NCBI GenBank assembly: GCA_041672395.1
Contig: JBAYZS010000045.1
Coordinates: 1 to 18,966 of the forward strand
Reading direction: 5' to 3'
DNA from: UBA5287 sp041672395
GTDB taxonomy: Bacteria > Bacteroidota > Bacteroidia > Bacteroidales > Dysgonomonadaceae
DNA length: 18,966 bases
Part shown: positions 1 through 6,798 of the stretch, piece after piece
Layout: the number at the start of each line of letters is the position of its first letter
Position numbering within the stretch: the stretch's first letter is position 1
Notes under the pieces: generated by a model
Database searches by the model: none
Told to the model about the DNA's origin: nothing
Seen by the model: only the letters and a program-made list of their open reading frames with translations
Translations under genes and position numbers: made by a program

Positions 1-87
1 GTAATGGTGCTTAAAAAAGTAGGCGATAAAATGACCCTTCAAGTGCTTGATGCGGAAGGGGGAGAGAAGCTCAAGTTGGATTTGTAA
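1..87 (+). CDS. C-terminal end of a gene entering from the left (PDZ-like tail)
   Basis: The first frame is open from base 1 to a TAA at 85-87 and gives 28 residues, including KKVGDKMTLQVL and ending LKLDL. The pattern GDK-hydrophobic-x-L-x-V-L followed by a short charged turn and alternating hydrophobics resembles the last strands of a PDZ domain, as found at the end of S41 peptidases or retropepsin-like Bacteroidota proteins. That assignment is an inference from a very short piece. Base composition is visibly more GC-rich than the hydrolase that follows 36 bases later, so the two genes may not share a history even if they are co-transcribed. Confidence 0.6.
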   Translation, partial: VMVLKKVGDKMTLQVLDAEGGEKLKLDL

Positions 88-123
88 TGTGACTTGTTTA
101 ATATTTTTTATAGTACAAAATAT

Positions 124-1287
124 ATGCGTCATTTTAAGGATATACTATTTCTTATCTTAACTATAATATTGATGTCAAATCAATTGTTTGCTCAGACTGG
201 ATATTATAAAATTAATTCTGTAAACGCATTGAGCATTTACCCGAAAGAAATTTCAGAAGTCATTTTTTCAAATACAAAAGACTTACCAAATAACACTCAA
301 CTATCTATTGCGATAATTCAAAATGGCAAAACAAATTATTACGGAATTATAAAAACAAACGATAAAATAAAACCTATCGAAAATCAAAATAAAGTTTTTG
401 AAATTGGTTCTATTACCAAAGTTTTTACTTCAACCGTATTGGCATCACTCGTTGAAGATGGTGAAATTAAGCTAACTGACCCAATCAATTCTTATTTTCC
501 GTTCACCTTCAATAATAACACTAAAATAACTTTCAAGGATTTAGCAAACCACACTTCGGGTTTATCTCGATTGCCAGAAAACTTGGATTTAACCAATGAG
601 GGCAATCCTTACAAAGCTTATGGGAAAATCCAAATTGAGGAATACCTTAAAAATATTTTAAAGATAGAAAATGAAATAGCAAAAACTTTTGTCTATTCAA
701 ATTTTGGAACAGGTTTATTAGGTTACACACTTGGGTTGTCGCAGAAAACTAGTTTTGAAAAATTATTACAAAAGAAGGTCTTTGATAAATACAAAATGAA
801 AAATTCATTTACAAGTTCTCATAATCTAGCCAATAAACTTGTAAAAGGGCAAAATCCCGAAGGAGAAATCACTTCTAATTGGGATTGGGATGTTTTGTTT
901 GGAGCGGGTGGAATTTTATCAACAACTGAAGATTTAGTGAAATTTGCAACTGCACAATTTAATCCTAATAATACTGACCTTACATTGACACGAACACCAA
1001 CTTTTAATATCAACGAAAATGTGAAAATCGGCTTGGGCTGGCATCTGTTAAAATCCAAAAACGGGAAAGATTTTGTTTGGCATAACGGAGGAACAGGTGG
1101 TTATACATCTTCAATGGCTATAAATGTAAATGACAAAACAGCTGTTATTATTTTATCAAATCTGTCAGCTTTTCATCATGAAATGGAAAACATTGATAAA
1201 TTATGTTTTGAAATAATGAGCGATACTGAAAAGTCGCAATCCGTTGATCAAGCTCTTTGTTTTGGTTGGATAGATGGAGTTAGGTGA
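124..1287 (+). CDS. Class C beta-lactamase-fold serine hydrolase with foreign C-terminal tail
   Basis: An exported hydrolase of the beta-lactamase/penicillin-binding-protein-like family (PF00144). From the ATG at 124 it is 387 residues and opens with a clean signal peptide ending LFAQ (about residue 24). A TTG at 94 would add ten residues ahead of the signal peptide, so I prefer 124. The family's three motifs are visible: S-x-x-K as SITK at about 96-99 (nucleophile Ser and general-base Lys), Y-x-N as YSN at about 191-193, and the KTG-equivalent box as HNGGTGG at about 320-326. The family includes peptidases, esterases and beta-lactamases, so the substrate cannot be read from sequence. The hydrolase proper seems to end near DTEK (about 370). 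The last 17 residues, ending ALCFGWIDGVR, match the hallmark of the unrelated YdeI/OmdA family, pointing to a deletion fusion with a former neighbour. Confidence 0.85.
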   Translation: MRHFKDILFLILTIILMSNQLFAQTGYYKINSVNALSIYPKEISEVIFSNTKDLPNNTQLSIAIIQNGKTNYYGIIKTNDKIKPIENQNKVFEIGSITKVFTSTVLASLVEDGEIKLTDPINSYFPFTFNNNTKITFKDLANHTSGLSRLPENLDLTNEGNPYKAYGKIQIEEYLKNILKIENEIAKTFVYSNFGTGLLGYTLGLSQKTSFEKLLQKKVFDKYKMKNSFTSSHNLANKLVKGQNPEGEITSNWDWDVLFGAGGILSTTEDLVKFATAQFNPNNTDLTLTRTPTFNINENVKIGLGWHLLKSKNGKDFVWHNGGTGGYTSSMAINVNDKTAVIILSNLSAFHHEMENIDKLCFEIMSDTEKSQSVDQALCFGWIDGVR

Positions 1288-1362
1288 ACTCACAAAAGCA
1301 GACAATTACAATTAGAAAAAACAATAAAAGAAAGTGAACAACAAAAGCGAGTTGCAGAATAA
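1234..1362 (+). pseudogene. Remnant of a YdeI/OmdA-family gene fused in frame to the hydrolase
   Basis: Residues encoded at 1234-1284 (SQSVDQALCFGWIDGVR) carry the ALCFGWID block characteristic of YdeI/OmpD-associated (OmdA) proteins. After the TGA at 1285-1287 the same frame continues to a TAA at 1360-1362, reading KSRQLQLEKTIKESEQQKR near its end. This resembles the usual YdeI C-terminus (TR-x-x-R-hydrophobic-EKT-hydrophobic...). The roughly 80 or more residues that normally lie between these blocks are absent, as is the N-terminal part. The simplest reading is a ydeI-like gene that lost its start and its middle, leaving about 130 bp. The first block is a confident match from family knowledge; the second is weaker. 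Confidence 0.55.
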
Positions 1363-1424
1363 AACAACATTAGAATTTTTATGAAGAGGATTAGGAGAAG
1401 GTCCTATCAAGGTAATTCTGAATT

Positions 1425-1445
1425 GGCGGTAAAAACCGTCTTTTT
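1425..1445 (+). terminator. Rho-independent terminator after hydrolase/ydeI remnant
   Basis: Arms GGCGGT (1425-1430) and ACCGTC (1435-1440) pair with one G-U wobble around an AAAA loop and are followed at once by five T (1441-1445). It lies 138 bases after the hydrolase stop and 63 bases after the end of the ydeI-like debris, so it probably served the lost gene originally. A 39-codon ORF at 1381-1500 runs through it, which argues against that ORF being real. Confidence 0.6.
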
Positions 1446-1587
1446 GCTTGTTGAATTGAATATGAATGTGGCATTTGGCGCGATTTCAACCTATCATTAA
1501 ATTAGCAAACTGTGCAACATTAACGAGACATTAAGAAAAATTATTCTATCTTTATATCAGATTCCTCTTTTACGTTTTTTGATAATT
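1446..1587. other. Gene-free stretch between convergent transcription units
   Basis: The gap between the hydrolase stop (1287) and the next gene end (1677) is 389 bases. Apart from the ydeI remnant and the two terminators, I see no convincing coding potential. A TATCTTTA string at 1548-1555 on + resembles a -7 element, but no + strand gene follows it. Confidence 0.4.
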
Positions 1588-1624
1588 GAAAAAAGCGAAG
1601 AGACAAGAATCATTGAATCGCTTT
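1588..1624 (-). terminator. Terminator-like hairpin for the L,D-transpeptidase operon
   Basis: AAAGCGA (1592-1598) and TCGCTTT (1618-1624) are perfect 7-base inverted arms with a 19-base loop. Read on the minus strand, the second arm runs straight into a T tract (TCGCTTTTTTC). It sits about 50 bases past the stop at 1677, where a minus-strand terminator would be expected. The long loop lowers confidence. Confidence 0.45.
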
Positions 1625-1676
1625 CTCAGAATACAATTCATGCATTTTGAAAGAATCAATTCATAGTATTTAATTT

Positions 1677-2360
1677 CTACAGTACCTCGCTCTTTTTCAA
1701 GTAATCGGGTTGGTTGGCATAAATAAAGAGTAGGGAGCCACCCTTGATTGTATTGATGATTGGTTTTGTCAATTCGCGAGGCAGTGCCGGACAACCGAAG
1801 CTACGACCCAACCGTCCGCTGGAACGGATAACCTGTTCGCTACAATAATCGGCCCCATGGATTACAATGGCCCGGGGTCTTGCATTGTCATTGATTCCTT
1901 CTTCCAGTCCGTCCAACTGCAGAGAATATCCGTTGCCACCATTATAAGTATTGGCAGTCCGATAAAAACCCAGTGAACTTTGGTGAGAACCATTCCGGTT
2001 TGAGAAAGCAGTTGCGTAATTTTCTCCGCTGTTTTTTCCATGTGATACATACGAAACAAAAAGCACCTCTTTCTTTTCCATATCCAGAACATACATTCTC
2101 TTCTCGGATGAAGGCAGATTGAAATCGATCAGCGTAAGCAATGGATTATTATCTTTGTTTAACTTTTTATAACCAGTATATGCCGCTTTAAAAGCATCAA
2201 AATGAATCAATTCTTTCAGATTCATCTGATCATAAAGTTGTTCACTTTCGGATGAAGTGATATCGTTTTTTGATTTCTCATTCAGTCCATCTTTTGTTCC
2301 AATCGGGAATGAGAGGGCAGAAAATGTGATAAAAATAAAAGTAAATAGAACGAAACGCAT
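1677..2360 (-). CDS. Murein L,D-transpeptidase catalytic-domain protein (YkuD_2 type)
   Basis: A 227-residue exported protein of the PF13645 family of L,D-transpeptidase-like enzymes, which act on peptidoglycan in the periplasm through a catalytic cysteine. A short signal peptide (about 1-18) is followed by a variable linker. The catalytic domain shows the expected order: VSHGKNSG at about 105-112, SSLGFYRT around 128-135, a conserved IHGADYC with His168, and SFGCPALP with the probable nucleophile Cys190. The length is normal for the family. The start ATG at 2360 follows 53 bases after the stop of another L,D-transpeptidase on the same strand, so the two are probably co-transcribed, although an exact TATATTTG -7 element lies between them. 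Exact activity (3-3 crosslinking, lipoprotein attachment or another exchange) cannot be decided from sequence. Confidence 0.88.
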   Translation of the reverse strand: MRFVLFTFIFITFSALSFPIGTKDGLNEKSKNDITSSESEQLYDQMNLKELIHFDAFKAAYTGYKKLNKDNNPLLTLIDFNLPSSEKRMYVLDMEKKEVLFVSYVSHGKNSGENYATAFSNRNGSHQSSLGFYRTANTYNGGNGYSLQLDGLEEGINDNARPRAIVIHGADYCSEQVIRSSGRLGRSFGCPALPRELTKPIINTIKGGSLLFIYANQPDYLKKSEVL

Positions 2361-2383
2361 AGTTATATTCAGAAATTGTTTTC

Positions 2384-2391
2384 CAAATATA
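2384..2391 (-). promoter_or_regulatory. Candidate -7 element between the two L,D-transpeptidase genes
   Basis: The minus strand reads TATATTTG here, an exact match to the Bacteroidota TAnnTTTG element, 24 bases upstream of the ATG at 2360. I see no TTG at the usual 19-21 base distance, so this may be a weak secondary promoter or chance in AT-rich DNA. Confidence 0.3.
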
Positions 2392-2413
2392 CTATTTTTC
2401 TTGAATTAGAATG

Positions 2414-3481
2414 TTAATCAATCACAATGACAATCGACTGTTTAACAGTCGCCCAGTCGTATACAAATTTTGCGTGAGACGATGCGTTTCGGACGCACAT
2501 ATGAGACCGGGGCGTGGTTCCCAGCGAGGGGCTGAATTCAATAATGTTTTTGTGCGGATACTGAACCGGTACACCATGAACGTAAGCACCATTGGTAAAA
2601 CGTGAAGCAAAGGGAGCGTAACCTGCAATTGTACTGGTACCGTCTATCACGTAATACATCTTCGCTTTCTTTTCCTGTACAGCAAAAATTCCGGTAGGGG
2701 TTTCATGTGCATGTGGAGGCTTATGAACGCCGGTAGTAGCGGGATTCATGCTCAAAATGTGCCATTTTTCTCCATTTTTCTGTAATGTTACGATATTTTG
2801 GTTAGTGACATCAACCGCCACCACTTTTTCAAACTTTACGCTATCTCCCCAGGAGATAAGATAATCCTTAGGCAATAAATATTCACCATCCAGTGAAACA
2901 CCCTCAATCCTCACCATCTCTGTAGTGTCGCTACCCAGAATTTTTACCAGCCATCCATCCCTTCCGTATCGCATAAGTATTGTTTCGTCATTGACATTGA
3001 ATAGAGGAGACGATTGATAACGCTCCACTCCATATTGATCAGAAACCTGGCCATATTCGTTTCTCACGAAACCATCAATAGTAGGTGCCTCTTTATTCTT
3101 GTTTTTGTAATTACTCAAAACACCCCATTTCCCACCTTCAGCAATTTTGTTTTCGATATGAGCAATCCCTTTTTTTATCTTTTCCCATTGAAAATATCTG
3201 ACCGTATCCTTATAAGGATATTCATCGTTCAGCGTATATTGATCATACTTAAACTCTTTTTGCAAAACGATATCATCTTTAGTTATTGTTTTCTTTTTTT
3301 GTAGTTTATGGCTTGTGGAATCCTTATTTTCTATAATTGTTTCGGCACTAATGCTATTGTTCCTGTTGTTGGGATCACACCCGATTTGGAACAACATTAC
3401 AATTAAAATGAAAAAAGTATAGCCGCTACTTCTATCCATCGGTCGTGATTTTTTAAATTTTGTTCTCGTTTTAGTATGCAT
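2414..3481 (-). CDS. L,D-transpeptidase (YkuD domain), probable lipoprotein
   Basis: A 355-residue envelope protein with a C-terminal YkuD (PF03734) catalytic domain that would remodel peptidoglycan crosslinks. The N-terminus is basic, then a hydrophobic stretch ends in FQIGC with Cys35, a plausible relaxed Bacteroidota lipobox. An internal ATG at 3439 (MDRSSGY...) would give a more conventional signal-peptide length. The middle region (about 50-230) is a family-specific N-terminal module. The catalytic part shows ETPTGIFAV, then HG at 302-303, then SHMCVRN at 326-332 with the probable nucleophile Cys329. The usual motif is SHGCxR, so the Met at 328 replaces the common Gly; spacing is otherwise standard. 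It is the first gene of a two-gene unit with the YkuD_2-type protein downstream. Confidence 0.87.
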   Translation of the reverse strand: MHTKTRTKFKKSRPMDRSSGYTFFILIVMLFQIGCDPNNRNNSISAETIIENKDSTSHKLQKKKTITKDDIVLQKEFKYDQYTLNDEYPYKDTVRYFQWEKIKKGIAHIENKIAEGGKWGVLSNYKNKNKEAPTIDGFVRNEYGQVSDQYGVERYQSSPLFNVNDETILMRYGRDGWLVKILGSDTTEMVRIEGVSLDGEYLLPKDYLISWGDSVKFEKVVAVDVTNQNIVTLQKNGEKWHILSMNPATTGVHKPPHAHETPTGIFAVQEKKAKMYYVIDGTSTIAGYAPFASRFTNGAYVHGVPVQYPHKNIIEFSPSLGTTPRSHMCVRNASSHAKFVYDWATVKQSIVIVID

Positions 3482-3622
3482 AGATTATTTCTTGTAAGAT
3501 AGAACGTGATTTTCTTGAAGAATGTTCATTTGCGATCTATATTCGAGTACTTTTTTGAATTGTTTTGAGAAAAATTGAGATTAAATTTTGGCAGATTGAT
3601 AAACGCAAAAAGTTCCAATAAT

Positions 3623-3641
3623 TTTGTCAAAATAAGACAAA
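3623..3641. promoter_or_regulatory. Inverted repeat, candidate operator for the CE15-sulfatase unit
   Basis: TTTGTC (3623-3628) and GACAAA (3636-3641) are perfect 6-base inverted arms with a 7-base spacer, ending 15 bases before the predicted -33 element. The position suits an activator or repressor site for the downstream glycan genes. No regulator is encoded nearby, so this is positional inference. Confidence 0.35.
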
Positions 3642-3656
3642 TAAAGTGCAATTTAA

Positions 3657-3688
3657 TTTGTTAATTAAAATTGTTTTTACTATCTTTA
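3657..3688 (+). promoter_or_regulatory. Bacteroidota-type promoter for the CE15-sulfatase unit
   Basis: TTTG at 3657-3660 and TATCTTTA at 3681-3688 are separated by exactly 20 bases, close to the Bacteroidota consensus (TTTG, 19-21 bases, TAnnTTTG; only the final G is an A). The start codon at 3724 follows 35 bases later. This is the best-formed promoter in the window. Confidence 0.65.
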
Positions 3689-3723
3689 CATGTTGAATTT
3701 TAAATTAATACTTGAATAAAAAA

Positions 3724-4977
3724 ATGTGTAAACTAAGAATTATAATAGGATTAATTGTATTGGTTTTAACCTCCCATATGTTTGCCCAGCGAGACGTAAA
3801 TTACGATGAGTCGAAAGTCCCCGAGTATGTACTTCCCGAGTTATTAAAAGGTAGTGATGGTAAAAAAATTACCAATGTAAAAGAATGGGAAAAAATTAGA
3901 AGGCCGGAACTGATGGAGTTGTTTGCCACACAAGTTTTTGGTCGTACTCCATTAGACACGATTGATGTTTCTTATGAATTGTTGACTGAAAATCCAAAAG
4001 CATTAAATGGTAAAGCAACCAGTAAGCAAGTGAAGTTCATTTTTTCGAACAGAAAGAAAAGTATTGAAGCCATCTTGTTGATGTATATTCCAAACGAACC
4101 CAAAGAAAAAGTGCCAGTGTTTGTAGGATATAATTTCAAAGGAAATCACACAACAACCCTTGATACAACAATTCTTTATTCTCCAGTATTTGATTTGATA
4201 AAAGACCCCGTTTTGGAAAGAGGTTCACAATCGAGTAGATGGGCATACGATAAGATCATTGATCGTGGATATGCTGTTGCAACGATGTGTTATCATGATA
4301 TTTTCCCAGATAAGGCAGAATTAAAAGATTACAGTATTATTTCCCTTTTCCCCGAATATGATTCTAAAGTCACTGCTCCCGATGAATGGCAGGCTATTGG
4401 TGCCTGGGCGTGGGGATCGAGTAGGATAGTAGATTTTTTGGAAACCCAAGAACGCATAGATTCCGATAAAATAGCGATCATGGGTCATTCTCGTCAAGGT
4501 AAGGCAGCACTTTGGGCCGGAGCACAAGATGAACGTTTTAGAGTAGTCATTTCTAATGATTCCGGTTGTGGTGGAGCAGCACTATCCAGAAGAAAGTTTG
4601 GAGAAACCTTATCTATTATAAATAATGCTTTTCCACATTGGTTTTGCAAGAATTTCAGTCAGTATAACAACAAAGAAGAAACACTGCCGATTGATCAACA
4701 TCAGCTATTAGCTTTGATAGCACCCCGAAAAGTTTATGTGGCTAGTGCCGATAAAGACCAGTGGGCAGATCCGAAAGGAGAATTTTTATCAACTTATCAT
4801 GCCAGTCCTGTTTATCAGCTTTACGGATTGAACCCTATCAAAACTGACAAAATGCCCGAAATACATCAACCGATCATGGAAGACATTGGATATCATATTA
4901 GAACCGGAGTACATGATGTTACGGATTACGACTGGAAATGCTTTATGGATTTTGCCGATAAACATTTCAAAGATTAA
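3724..4977 (+). CDS. CE15 glucuronoyl-esterase-like alpha/beta hydrolase
   Basis: A 417-residue secreted alpha/beta hydrolase resembling carbohydrate esterase family 15, whose characterised members cleave ester bonds on glucuronic acid of plant polysaccharides. A signal peptide ends at about residue 22 (HMFAQ). The nucleophile elbow is GHSRQGKAALW with Ser256, matching the CE15 G-x-S-R-x-G-K pattern. It is followed by SNDSGCGGAALSRR, typical of the family, and a C-terminal GVHDVTDYDW box whose His397 fits the catalytic histidine. The acid may be the Glu near 294 or an Asp near 344-346. An in-frame TTG at 3712 would add MNKK, but I prefer the ATG. The neighbouring sulfatase suggests a sulfated, uronic-acid-containing glycan as target. 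Databases often label such proteins acetylxylan esterase. Confidence 0.82.
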   Translation: MCKLRIIIGLIVLVLTSHMFAQRDVNYDESKVPEYVLPELLKGSDGKKITNVKEWEKIRRPELMELFATQVFGRTPLDTIDVSYELLTENPKALNGKATSKQVKFIFSNRKKSIEAILLMYIPNEPKEKVPVFVGYNFKGNHTTTLDTTILYSPVFDLIKDPVLERGSQSSRWAYDKIIDRGYAVATMCYHDIFPDKAELKDYSIISLFPEYDSKVTAPDEWQAIGAWAWGSSRIVDFLETQERIDSDKIAIMGHSRQGKAALWAGAQDERFRVVISNDSGCGGAALSRRKFGETLSIINNAFPHWFCKNFSQYNNKEETLPIDQHQLLALIAPRKVYVASADKDQWADPKGEFLSTYHASPVYQLYGLNPIKTDKMPEIHQPIMEDIGYHIRTGVHDVTDYDWKCFMDFADKHFKD

Positions 4978-5116
4978 AAATGTACTCTTAAAGGACTATC
5001 AGCAATTAAATATACTATATTTTGTAATATCTGTTCATTTGAATTATCATTTTGTGACAGGTAGGAGCGAAGCCGTATAAAATATGAACAACATCAAAAG
5101 AAATATTTCAGATAAT

Positions 5117-6778
5117 ATGAAATTAAACAGATATCTAACTGCAGCAATAACAGGAGCTTTTACATTGCCCTTATTGGCTCAATCGGGAGAAAAGCCAAAT
5201 ATAATTCTCATTATGGCAGATGACATGGGATATTCAGATATTGGCTGCTATGGAGGAGAGATTGAAACCCCGAATATTGACCGTTTGGCGAATCATGGAA
5301 TCAGATATACACAGTTTTATAACGCAGGCAGAAGTTGTCCGACAAGAGCTTCATTAATGACAGGCTTATATCCACATCAGGCCGGGATGGGATGGATGAC
5401 CGTAGCAAATTTGGGTACTCCACAATATCAAGGTGAATTGAATGATCGTTGTATGACTATAGCCGAAGTATTGAAAACAGTCGGTTATAATACCTACATG
5501 AGTGGTAAATGGCATTTGACCCGTAATTATGATGAAACTCAAAGTGCAGACAAGCATAATTGGCCATTACAACGAGGATTTGACGATTTTTTTGGTACAA
5601 TTCCAGGAGGAGGCAGCTATTTTACTCCAAACGGTATTGCTATTGGAAATACAATTATTATGCCCGAGCAGCCATTCTATTATACAGAAGCTATAAGCGA
5701 TAATGCAGTAGGCTTTATTCGTGAAAATCAAACAAAGAAAAACAAGCAACCATTCTTTTTGTATGTAGCTTATACAGCCCCTCATTGGCCATTGCATGCA
5801 TTAGACAAAGATATAGCCAAATACAAAGGAAAATATGATAAAGGTTGGGATGCGTTGCGTAAAGAAAGGTATGTCCGCATGAAGAAGATGAGAATAATAC
5901 CAGAAAATACCGTTTTACCGGAGCGTCATGAAGATGCCGCAGCCTGGTACACCATTCCAAAGAGATTAAAGTCGGAGTTATCCCATCGAATGGAAGTCTA
6001 TGCAGCTCAGATTGATAATATGGATCAAGGAATAGGCAGGATTATAGCAGAGCTTGATAGAACCAATCAGTTAGACAATACGATTATCATGTTTTTATCA
6101 GATAATGGAGCATGTGCTGAAATGATTTCCCATGACGACAAAACAGGAGAAATAGGAAGTACCAATGCATCATTTGAGTCATACGGATTAGCTTGGGCAA
6201 ATGCAAGTAATTCACCCTTTCAAATGTTTAAGCACTGGATTCATGAAGGAGGAATAGCTACACCTTTTGTCGTTCATTGGCCTAAAGGTATTGACAGCAA
6301 ATATAACGGACGACAATATAATAAGCCAGCACATTTAGTTGATGTATTAGCAACTGTTGTAGAATTGAGTAAAGTCGATTATTCCAAGTTGATAAATAAG
6401 AATAATAAGTTACAACCTTTGGAAGGTCAGAGTCTTTTGCCTACTTTTCAGCTATTGGACAATAATAGAAAGCCAATTTTTTGGGAGCATGAAGCAAATA
6501 TTGGAATGCGTGATGCTAAATGGAAACTGGTTGCTAAGGCAAAAGAAGGCAATAAAGGAGCTGTTGGTCAATTAGAATTATATAATATTGAAGACGATCG
6601 TTCAGAAACAAACGATCTTTCAAAACAATATCCTGAGTTAACCAAGAAAATGTTTGATCAATGGATGGAATGGGCAAATCGGATACAAGTATTTCCTTTA
6701 GATACTCGAGATTATGATGTTCGTACCCATGAAAGTAGAAAGAAAGAGGCACATATCTGGCAAAAAAGAAGAAATTAA
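5117..6778 (+). CDS. Secreted S1-family sulfatase, serine type
   Basis: A 553-residue arylsulfatase-fold enzyme (PF00884, SulfAtlas S1) that would remove sulfate esters from a glycan in the periplasm or at the surface. Starting at 5117 gives a standard signal peptide ending LLAQ; an upstream in-frame ATG at 5084 would add 11 residues. Visible motifs: metal-binding ADDMGYSD (Asp35-Asp36), the maturation motif SCPTR beginning at Ser73, GKWHL at about 130-134, APHWP with a His at 223, and FLSDNGA with metal-binding Asp329-Asn330. The formylglycine position is Ser73 rather than Cys, so activation needs an anaerobic-type radical-SAM sulfatase-maturating enzyme, not encoded here. It follows the CE15 gene by 139 bases with no terminator between them, so I infer co-transcription. 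The exact sulfate position is not readable. Confidence 0.88.
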   Translation: MKLNRYLTAAITGAFTLPLLAQSGEKPNIILIMADDMGYSDIGCYGGEIETPNIDRLANHGIRYTQFYNAGRSCPTRASLMTGLYPHQAGMGWMTVANLGTPQYQGELNDRCMTIAEVLKTVGYNTYMSGKWHLTRNYDETQSADKHNWPLQRGFDDFFGTIPGGGSYFTPNGIAIGNTIIMPEQPFYYTEAISDNAVGFIRENQTKKNKQPFFLYVAYTAPHWPLHALDKDIAKYKGKYDKGWDALRKERYVRMKKMRIIPENTVLPERHEDAAAWYTIPKRLKSELSHRMEVYAAQIDNMDQGIGRIIAELDRTNQLDNTIIMFLSDNGACAEMISHDDKTGEIGSTNASFESYGLAWANASNSPFQMFKHWIHEGGIATPFVVHWPKGIDSKYNGRQYNKPAHLVDVLATVVELSKVDYSKLINKNNKLQPLEGQSLLPTFQLLDNNRKPIFWEHEANIGMRDAKWKLVAKAKEGNKGAVGQLELYNIEDDRSETNDLSKQYPELTKKMFDQWMEWANRIQVFPLDTRDYDVRTHESRKKEAHIWQKRRN

Positions 6779-6798
6779 TTCATTCATTCATCACTTGC

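Noticed and set aside
1381..1500. 39-codon + strand ORF starting with ATG
   Set aside because: It contains the GGCGGT-AAAA-ACCGTC-TTTTT terminator, has no recognisable domain and follows gene debris; probably chance.
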